Origin: Helicobacteraceae bacterium
GTDB taxonomy: Bacteria; Campylobacterota; Campylobacteria; Campylobacterales; Sulfurimonadaceae
Direction: 5' to 3'
DNA: 5,300 nt
Assembly: GCA_015489055.1 (NCBI GenBank)
Contig: WFMO01000161.1
Location: forward strand, 1-5,300
Below, in pieces: positions 1-4,533 of this stretch. The translations under genes were made by a program, and so were the position numbers. The notes under the pieces are model-generated. The model was not told the origin of the DNA. It was given only the letters and a program-made list of their open reading frames with translations, and searched no databases. Each line of letters starts with the position of its first letter. The stretch's first letter is position 1.

Positions 1-888
1 AGTATTTTCTATAGTTGTCATGCCAAGACCTAAATATCTTTCGCCGAGAAAGTAAACCAATATGATTAATATTACGCCTCCTGAAAATGCTTTTATATAT
101 TGGTTTATTTTGATTTTTTTTACAACCTTTCCAGTTCCTTCTAAAATGGTGACCAATATATCAGATACAAGTCCAAAAAATAAACCAGCCACTATCACTT
201 CTAGTATTAACGGCAGGTTGAGAGAAACACTTTGAAAAATATGCATAGTATAATATGTATATGTTACACCTAATAGCTGTGATGTGGTGTATGCCGTAAA
301 ACCAGCTATAAACGATGGAAGCAATACATCATACATAATAACGCCGACGGTGAGCACCTCTATGCCAAAAATAGCACCTGCTATAGGTGTGCCAAAGACA
401 GTAGCAAAACCGGCACTGATACCACAAATGACAAGTATTTTTCTGTCCTTTTTTGAAAATGATAACATTCTAGCAAGAATAGATGCCGTGCCCGCACCTA
501 TTTGTGCTCCTGGCCCCTCTTTTCCGACTGAACCTCCGGCAAATATGGTTATAAGAGTCGCTATGACTTTTACGGGGATAACTGCAACATTTATGATAGC
601 ATCATTTTTATGGACTGATTCGATAACTTTTTCTGTCCCATGACCCTCTGCATTGGGTGCAAAAGTTTTAATAATCCAAACACTCAGCATAAAAGCAAAC
701 GGTAGTAGATAATAATAATGAAACGGTAGCCAATGCCTGGCATGATCTCCTGCGTGAATTGTTAGTAAAAATAGTGCAACAACCGCTCCGATAACTATGC
801 CAATAAGAGCTGAGAGTATTATCCACTTAGAAACACTCAGAAAAATTGCTGTTTGTTCTGTAGTGTGATTTTTTATTCTTTTTATCAT
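1..888 (-). CDS. CLC family chloride channel / H+-coupled anion antiporter, N-terminal part (C-terminus beyond left edge)
   Basis: The open frame reads leftward from ATG at 888 through all 296 codons to the window edge without a stop, so the gene is partial. Its product is a polytopic inner-membrane protein of the CLC family, which moves chloride (or other small anions) as a channel or in exchange for protons. Visible hallmarks are GHGTEK at residues 82-87, aligning with the GSGIP anion-binding loop; GKEGP at 122-126, with Glu124 at the external gating-glutamate position; and TPIAGAIFGIEVL at 167-179, the helix G/H region. Val178 falls where the E. coli antiporter has the internal proton glutamate (E203). 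The third loop (GxFxP) has not been reached. The start is supported by AAGGAG at 903-898, 9 nt upstream, and by an in-frame stop at 907-909. Family assignment is firm. Channel versus antiporter and anion preference are open; fluoride-type CLC is an alternative, but no fluoride riboswitch is visible upstream. Confidence 0.93.
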   Translation of the reverse strand, partial: MIKRIKNHTTEQTAIFLSVSKWIILSALIGIVIGAVVALFLLTIHAGDHARHWLPFHYYYLLPFAFMLSVWIIKTFAPNAEGHGTEKVIESVHKNDAIINVAVIPVKVIATLITIFAGGSVGKEGPGAQIGAGTASILARMLSFSKKDRKILVICGISAGFATVFGTPIAGAIFGIEVLTVGVIMYDVLLPSFIAGFTAYTTSQLLGVTYTYYTMHIFQSVSLNLPLILEVIVAGLFFGLVSDILVTILEGTGKVVKKIKINQYIKAFSGGVILIILVYFLGERYLGLGMTTIENT

Positions 889-920
889 ATATTTTTGCTC
901 CTTGCTTCATCTATTGTGTA

Positions 921-926
921 ATTATA
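921..926 (-). promoter_or_regulatory. Candidate -10 box for the CLC gene
   Basis: Read on the minus strand this is a perfect TATAAT. Transcription would begin near 914, giving a leader of about 26 nt that carries the AAGGAG ribosome binding site. No recognisable TTGACA lies 17 bp upstream, which fits epsilonproteobacterial sigma-70 promoters, where the -35 element is often degenerate. A six-base match in AT-rich DNA is weak evidence alone; its placement relative to the start codon is what supports it. Confidence 0.45.
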
Positions 927-1083
927 TACCTTAAAATAATAAATGTAGTCATAATCTGTAAATTCTTTTTCAATACATCTACTATTTGATCAAAGTGGGT
1001 AGATCTTGGACAATGTAAAATTACAAAAATTAACTTTTTTATTATCTATTAATTTTTATCTAATACCAAATCAAAATAAATGG

Positions 1084-1098
1084 CATATTTAAAATATG
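1084..1098. repeat. 15-bp palindrome overlapping the Dabb promoter (possible operator)
   Basis: CATATTT at 1084-1090 and AAATATG at 1092-1098 form a perfect 7-1-7 inverted repeat centred on 1091. The right arm ends on the TG of the extended -10 element at 1097-1105, so a protein bound here would block RNA polymerase. A dimeric repressor operator is an inference; in DNA this AT-rich, palindromes of this size also arise by chance. Confidence 0.35.
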
Positions 1099-1105
1099 GT
1101 ATGAT
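1097..1105 (+). promoter_or_regulatory. Candidate extended -10 promoter for the Dabb-rhodanese unit
   Basis: TGGTATGAT fits the extended -10 pattern TGnTATnAT. A start site near 1112 would give a leader of about 22 nt containing the AAGGAG ribosome site at 1123-1128. There is no convincing -35; the upstream DNA is AT-rich with T-runs near 1035-1060, as is common in epsilonproteobacterial promoters. Confidence 0.55.
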
Positions 1106-1133
1106 ATTGTATTTGATAGTTTAAGGAGAGTTT

Positions 1134-1424
1134 ATGGTGGTACATATGGTAATGTTTAAATTTTTAGATAAAAATAAACAGCAAAACATATTGGAAACAA
1201 AAAATAAATTAGAGTCTTTGAAAAAAGATATTGATACTATTGTGGATTTAGACGCAGGAATTGATATCAATAGAGGCTCACGAGCATATGATATGGGTTT
1301 GATTGTGACTTTCAAAACAGAAGATGACCTAAAACAATATGCTACGCATCCTAAACATTTAGAAGTTTTAGAGTTTATACGCAATGTAACGGAGCAGTCT
1401 GTTGTAGTGGACTATACAAAATAA
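1134..1424 (+). CDS. Dabb family (stress-responsive alpha/beta barrel) protein
   Basis: This complete 96-aa protein matches the Dabb (stress-responsive A/B barrel) family, small dimeric ferredoxin-like barrels usually of about 95-110 aa. The family signatures are in order: N-terminal VVHMVMFKF at 2-10 with the conserved His4, a helix rich in Lys/Glu at 14-31, DAGID at 40-44, the strand DMGLIVTF at 53-60, then YATHPKH at 69-75 and the terminal strand VVVDY at 90-94. It lacks a signal peptide and is expected in the cytoplasm. The start at 1134 is preferred over ATGs at 1146 and 1152 because it keeps the conserved His and has AAGGAG 5 nt upstream. Dabb proteins have been linked to stress responses in plants and to cyclase or monooxygenase-like roles elsewhere, but most bacterial members have no proven reaction, and none can be assigned here. 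It lies 81 bp ahead of a rhodanese gene on the same strand and is probably cotranscribed with it. Confidence 0.88.
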   Translation: MVVHMVMFKFLDKNKQQNILETKNKLESLKKDIDTIVDLDAGIDINRGSRAYDMGLIVTFKTEDDLKQYATHPKHLEVLEFIRNVTEQSVVVDYTK

Positions 1425-1505
1425 CTCTAATGTTTTACTGTTATTTAAGTAAATTGGAGATAAAATTGTTCTTGTAACAAATAATAAAAAAAATAAGGAT
1501 AGATT
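1425..1505. other. Intergenic spacer between Dabb and rhodanese genes
   Basis: This 81-bp AT-rich spacer contains two weak dyads: TTTACT at 1434-1439 with AGTAAA at 1448-1453 (8-nt loop), and TTGTT at 1466-1470 with AACAA at 1476-1480 (5-nt loop). Neither has GC pairs in number or a following T-run on the plus strand, so neither looks like an intrinsic terminator. Readthrough from the Dabb gene is the simpler reading. The A-rich run at 1482-1496 leads into the AAGGA ribosome site of the next gene. Confidence 0.45.
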
Positions 1506-1904
1506 ATGACTGAATCAATTAGTGAAAGAATAGCGGCAATTATCGCTCATGATATTAAAAAAGAGGGTTTGCTTGGAAATATTGATGTACATAAAACACG
1601 AGAATTGATACGAGATGCCGGCGCACTTTTTATAGATGTAAGACCTCCAAAAAGAGTTGAAGGTGAAAATGCGCAAGAAGCTGGTATAAAAAATGCAATA
1701 TATGCCCCATATCCGGATTTTGCCGATTATATAGATGAGTTACCAAAAGATAAAACAACGCCTATTGTAACAGGGTGTCTTAAAGGTTGGTTCGCTAATC
1801 GCGTAATGGGATATTTGGAGCTTATGGGATATACTAATGTTTATGTGCTTGATTGTCCTGTTGATATGTTGATTGAAGTGCATCATAGTCATACAGAAAA
1901 ATAG
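1506..1904 (+). CDS. Single-domain rhodanese-like protein with non-canonical active-site loop
   Basis: This complete 132-aa protein has one rhodanese homology domain at about residues 27-118, which in active family members carries a sulfane sulfur as a cysteine persulfide. Recognisable elements are the strand LFIDVRPP at 41-48 with the conserved Asp-Val-Arg, the segment GIKNAIYAPYPDF at 60-72 (normally GHIxGAxxxP), strand TPIVTGC ending in the presumed catalytic Cys91, the loop CLKGWF at 91-96, and the helix and strand through YTNVYVLD at 109-116. The usual loop is CxxGxR followed by Ser/Thr; here the Arg is Phe96 and the next residue is Ala97. A second cysteine, Cys117, and a histidine cluster (126, 127, 129) follow. 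No signal peptide is seen, so it is probably cytoplasmic. AAGGA lies 6 nt before the ATG. A role in persulfide handling would suit a sulfur-metabolising host, but this is inference, and an inactive regulatory rhodanese fold is possible. Confidence 0.87.
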   Translation: MTESISERIAAIIAHDIKKEGLLGNIDVHKTRELIRDAGALFIDVRPPKRVEGENAQEAGIKNAIYAPYPDFADYIDELPKDKTTPIVTGCLKGWFANRVMGYLELMGYTNVYVLDCPVDMLIEVHHSHTEK

Positions 1905-1906
1905 AC

Positions 1907-3853
1907 TCAGACAATAGTTGTTTGATTGTTTATCTGCTCAAGTTTTTCTTCAATATTAAGTAGTTCCTCAACTTTTTGCTCATAAATATCTTGTAATTCT
2001 TGCAGCTCATCCGCAAGAATTACGATTCCTATGTCTTCATAACATTGAGGGTCGGTTAAACATCGTGATTTATCATCAATGAGTTTTTCCAATTCATCAA
2101 TCTCTAAGGGTAGTTTTTCCAATGCTATCTTTTCTTTAAAAGTTAGTTTTAGCGGTTTAGGGGTAGCAGCCCTTGTTATTTTTTCTTTATGGATGGTTTG
2201 CATATTGCAAAGTTCTTGAAGCTCTTTTTGGACTTGTAGATATTGGGTATATGGTTGATAACTCTCTTGGATATCTCCGTTGCCTTTAAAAATAAGTAGT
2301 TTTTTAGCAATCTTATCTACAAAATATCTATCGTGACTGACTATAATAACCGCTCCTTGAAAATGAGTGAGTTGTTCTTCTAATATGTTGATTGTAGGAA
2401 TATCTAGGTCATTGGTAGGTTCATCAAGTATTAAAATATCAACTTTTTTTGTAAAAAGTAAAGCAAGTGCCACACGATTTTTTTCGCCACCACTTAAAAT
2501 TCCTATTTTTTTGTCTAAAAACTCTCTTGGAAAGAGAAAATTTTTCAGATATCCATAAACATGCATATTTTTGCCCCAAACATCTACTCTATCACCACCA
2601 TTAGGGCAAAAAGTCTCTAAAAGATCTTTATCATCATCGAGCATTTCTCTGTGTTGATCAAAATAACCGATTGTAAAATCTCCACACTTTATTGTACCTT
2701 TAGTAGGAGAGATGCGACCTAGTAGAGCTTTTAATAGTGTGGATTTACCGCTACCGTTTGGACCCACTATGGCTATTACATCTTTTTGTAATATTCGCGC
2801 GTTAAAATTATCGACAAGCAGTTTATCACCTAAAGATATTTGCAGATCTTCTATCTCAAAGAGCATTTTTTGTTTATTGATGCTTTTATCACGATTGAAA
2901 TGTTTGCTTTCTCGTTCAAGCTCTACGCTCATTTTTCTAATCTTTGCTGGATTTATTTTAGCATCTTGACGCAACTGCATCAGTCGTGCTTTTCTGCCTT
3001 CATTTCTTTTGAGTCTGGCTCTAACACCTCTGCTGTACCATTCGTTCTCGGCTCTGACGAGACGCAAAAGATTGTCATGTTGCTTTTGCATGGTTCGTAG
3101 AATTTCTTCTTTTTGCACCAAATAACTGCTATATCCGCCGGTAAACTCTTTTAGTTTGCAATCTTCTATCTCTATGCTTTTGGTAGCTATATTGTCAATA
3201 AAATATCTATCATGAGATATTAAAATAAGAGTAAATTTCTCTTTTAAAAGCAGATTTTCCAAAAATTCTACCATATAAACATCAAGATGATTTGTAGGTT
3301 CATCAAGTAAAAGCACATCAGGTTTTTGTAGAAGCAATGAAGCCAGCGCCACGCGCCTTTGTTCTCCTCCGCTAAGAAGCAAAACGGGTTTATCTTCATA
3401 TTCTTGGAGTTTAAAATTTTCTATAACTCTGCAAATTTTATCATCAAGATTCCATGCGCGGTGATGATCTAGCAGATGGGCAAGTTTTGCATGCTCATCT
3501 AGTAAAGCAGAGTTATTAAAGTCATCTGCAAGCAAAATTGATAATTTGTCATAACGTTTTTTTGCATCGATTAATTCTTTCAACCCATCTTTGATGGCGT
3601 CTTTAACGCTTTGACCATTTTTGAAATTTGGACGCTGTGAGAGCATTTTTATTTGAAGATTTTGTTTTGTTAGTCTTTCTCCTGTATCTGGTTGTAATGA
3701 TCCGTCGATGATTTTCATAAGCGTTGATTTGCCGCTACCGTTTTTTCCTATAATGACAATTCTCTCACCCTCATCTATGTGAAAATTGATATTTTCTAAA
3801 ATTTTTTGAGCTTCATAATGTTTGGATATTTGTTGTAAGTCTATTAATGCCAT
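1907..3853 (-). CDS. uup: Uup-type ABC-F ATPase, complete
   Basis: This 648-aa protein has two ATP-binding cassettes in tandem and no membrane segment, the ABC-F plan; E. coli Uup is about 635 aa. Cassette 1: Walker A GKNGSGKS at 36-43, signature LSGGEQ at 160-165, Walker B LLLDEP at 181-186, switch His214. Cassette 2: Walker A GPNGSGKS at 364-371, signature LSGGEK at 453-458, Walker B LILDEP at 474-479, switch His507. The interdomain linker (about 241-330) carries WYSRGVRARLKRNEGR at 272-287, very like Uup, and a predicted C-terminal coiled coil spans about 568-645, the extension that sets Uup apart from EttA. All catalytic residues are intact. ABC-F proteins act in the cytoplasm on the ribosome E site; Uup is also tied to DNA-related phenotypes such as precise transposon excision. 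The start matches the family N-terminus but has only a weak AAAGAA ribosome site inside the end of the upstream gene, 9 bp away, suggesting coupled translation. The 3' end faces the rhodanese gene across 2 bp. Confidence 0.93.
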   Translation of the reverse strand: MALIDLQQISKHYEAQKILENINFHIDEGERIVIIGKNGSGKSTLMKIIDGSLQPDTGERLTKQNLQIKMLSQRPNFKNGQSVKDAIKDGLKELIDAKKRYDKLSILLADDFNNSALLDEHAKLAHLLDHHRAWNLDDKICRVIENFKLQEYEDKPVLLLSGGEQRRVALASLLLQKPDVLLLDEPTNHLDVYMVEFLENLLLKEKFTLILISHDRYFIDNIATKSIEIEDCKLKEFTGGYSSYLVQKEEILRTMQKQHDNLLRLVRAENEWYSRGVRARLKRNEGRKARLMQLRQDAKINPAKIRKMSVELERESKHFNRDKSINKQKMLFEIEDLQISLGDKLLVDNFNARILQKDVIAIVGPNGSGKSTLLKALLGRISPTKGTIKCGDFTIGYFDQHREMLDDDKDLLETFCPNGGDRVDVWGKNMHVYGYLKNFLFPREFLDKKIGILSGGEKNRVALALLFTKKVDILILDEPTNDLDIPTINILEEQLTHFQGAVIIVSHDRYFVDKIAKKLLIFKGNGDIQESYQPYTQYLQVQKELQELCNMQTIHKEKITRAATPKPLKLTFKEKIALEKLPLEIDELEKLIDDKSRCLTDPQCYEDIGIVILADELQELQDIYEQKVEELLNIEEKLEQINNQTTIV

Positions 3854-3862
3854 TGTTATTCT

Positions 3863-4183
3863 TTATGTTGTTGGTTTACAGAGATATTGTTGAGTGAACC
3901 AAGACGCTATTTGTGCATCTGAATACCCATGTTCTTGTTGATTGATTGGTATAGAGCTTTGACGCAACTTAGAGCGTACGATACCCATTACAACGAAACT
4001 GAGCATTAGCACGACAAGCGCGATAAAATAATTATACAGATACCAGCTAAGCACAGCCGCAACAGTACTAAAAAACTGTAAAAATAATCTAACGCACCAT
4101 GACAATATCAGACATTTGTAGCTTTTATGTATCGGTGTGGTTTTGATTTCGTCTATGTCAATTTTATTTTCATTTATGTACAT
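3863..4183 (-). CDS. Small two-helix membrane protein, unknown function, upstream of uup
   Basis: I do not recognise this 106-aa protein. It has a polar N-terminus of about 24 residues, a long hydrophobic stretch from about 25 to 69 that reads as two membrane helices (roughly 30-50 and 52-69) joined by a short Tyr/Asn turn, then the basic patch RSKLR at 70-74 and a polar tail to residue 106. By the positive-inside rule both ends should face the cytoplasm. There is no cleavable signal peptide. The frame is closed upstream by a stop at 4187-4189, so ATG at 4183 is the only good start; its ribosome site is poor (AGG about 8 nt upstream on the minus strand). The gene ends 9 bp before uup on the same strand, so the two are almost certainly cotranscribed. 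Overlap with no better candidate, sustained hydrophobicity and operon position argue it is real; function is unknown. Confidence 0.75.
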   Translation of the reverse strand: MYINENKIDIDEIKTTPIHKSYKCLILSWCVRLFLQFFSTVAAVLSWYLYNYFIALVVLMLSFVVMGIVRSKLRQSSIPINQQEHGYSDAQIASWFTQQYLCKPTT

Positions 4184-4211
4184 GTGCTATGCCTATATCT
4201 ATTTGTTTGCT

Positions 4212-4246
4212 ACTTAAAGTGTGATATTAACGCAAAAGATTTAAGT
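4212..4246. repeat. Inverted repeat ACTTAAA / TTTAAGT in divergent intergenic region
   Basis: ACTTAAA at 4212-4218 and TTTAAGT at 4240-4246 are perfect 7-base inverted copies separated by 21 bases, about 28 bp centre to centre. They sit within the likely leader of the leftward transcript, between its start site and the 106-aa gene. They could be half-sites for a regulator, or a long-loop hairpin in the leader RNA. The low base complexity makes chance a serious alternative. Confidence 0.25.
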
Positions 4247-4262
4247 TAAAAAATTGTTTTTT

Positions 4263-4271
4263 TGTTATGAT
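4263..4271 (+). promoter_or_regulatory. Candidate extended -10 promoter for the microprotein-Ste24 unit
   Basis: TGTTATGAT fits the extended -10 pattern and differs from the Dabb promoter element only at the n position. Transcription would start near 4278, giving a leader of about 50 nt with AAAGGAG just ahead of the 4328 start codon. It overlaps the leftward -10 by two bases. Other TATA-like strings nearby (for example TATAAA at 4296-4301) are possible alternatives. Confidence 0.5.
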
Positions 4272-4278
4272 TATAGCA
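4270..4278 (-). promoter_or_regulatory. Candidate extended -10 promoter for the 106-aa protein-uup unit
   Basis: On the minus strand the sequence reads TGCTATAAT, a perfect consensus extended -10. A start site near 4263 would give a leader of about 80 nt before the ATG at 4183. The element shares bases 4270-4271 with the rightward -10, so polymerase could occupy only one of the two at a time. Confidence 0.55.
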
Positions 4279-4327
4279 TAAAATATGCGTTTGTTTATAA
4301 AGCATATAAATAAAGGAGAGTGTAAAG

Positions 4328-4519
4328 ATGTCAGAACCAAGACTGGAAGATATCGGGGATTATGATAAGTTAACGGGCGAAAAAAAACGTATCGTTTGGA
4401 TTGTTATTGCAGTGGGGTTGGCTATAGGCTTGGTGTTTACTATTGCAGATAGTTATTATGGCACGGCAAACAATATGCCTCAGCATGATAATACAACTAA
4501 AATTTTACAAAACAAATAG
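4328..4519 (+). CDS. 63-aa single-pass membrane microprotein, unknown function
   Basis: I do not recognise a named family for this 63-aa protein. It has an acidic, polar N-terminus (residues 1-17), a basic cluster EKKR at 18-21, one clear membrane helix at about 22-41, and a polar, Asn-rich tail to residue 63. The basic cluster before the helix predicts the N-terminus in the cytoplasm and the tail in the periplasm; there is no lipobox or convincing cleavage site. A strong AAAGGAG lies at 4312-4318, 9 nt before the ATG, which supports real translation. The gene ends 14 bp before the start of the Ste24-like protease on the same strand, so the two are very likely one operon. A partner or substrate-presenting role for the protease is conceivable but purely inferred from adjacency. 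Confidence 0.75.
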   Translation: MSEPRLEDIGDYDKLTGEKKRIVWIVIAVGLAIGLVFTIADSYYGTANNMPQHDNTTKILQNK

Positions 4520-4533
4520 ATAAGGCCGGTTTA

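Larger units (their letters stand above)
889..1133. other. Divergent intergenic region between CLC and Dabb genes
   Basis: This 245-bp region is very AT-rich and has no open frame with coding character and no RNA-gene-like structure that I can see. It holds the leftward CLC promoter near its left end and the rightward Dabb promoter near its right end. The middle contains a 10-bp palindrome TTTGATCAAA at 985-994 and an AGATCT at 1001-1006, neither matching a regulator site I can name with confidence. A wider inverted pair, ATACCA at 1063-1068 and TGGTAT at 1097-1102, flanks the Dabb promoter spacer; the right arm lies within the extended -10 element. Confidence 0.6.
4184..4327. other. Divergent intergenic region between uup operon and Ste24 operon
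   Basis: This 144-bp AT-rich region carries no gene that I can see. Its right half holds two overlapping, oppositely directed extended -10 elements (4263-4278); its left half holds the ACTTAAA/TTTAAGT inverted repeat. A T-run at 4257-4263 sits immediately left of the promoter pair. No riboswitch or small RNA is recognisable. Confidence 0.55.

Noticed and set aside
284..643. 119-codon open frame on the plus strand
   Set aside because: It lies entirely antisense to the CLC gene, whose conserved motifs are in the minus strand at the same place. Its composition is a by-product of the opposite-strand codons and it resembles no protein family.
889..960. Fluoride riboswitch upstream of the CLC gene
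   Set aside because: Some fluoride-exporting CLC genes carry one, but the leader predicted here is only about 26 nt and I see none of the conserved GGxGATGG and CTGAT segments.
985..994. TTTGATCAAA as an FNR/Crp-type operator
   Set aside because: FNR-type sites need TTGAT and ATCAA separated by four bases; here the halves are fused with no spacer, and the site is far from both predicted promoters.
1121..1384. 87-codon open frame on the minus strand
   Set aside because: Antisense to the Dabb gene, which has a good ribosome site and family motifs; no ribosome site or recognisable motif supports this frame.
1911..1929. Intrinsic terminator at the rhodanese/uup junction
   Set aside because: The ACAAT/ATTGT stem has only five mostly A-T pairs, a 9-base loop and a short, interrupted T-run, too weak to call a terminator.
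2367..3100. Three plus-strand open frames of 63-86 codons inside uup
   Set aside because: All are antisense to intact conserved parts of the ABC-F ATPase (2367-2558, 2712-2969, 2840-3100) and overlap one another; they are shadows of that gene.
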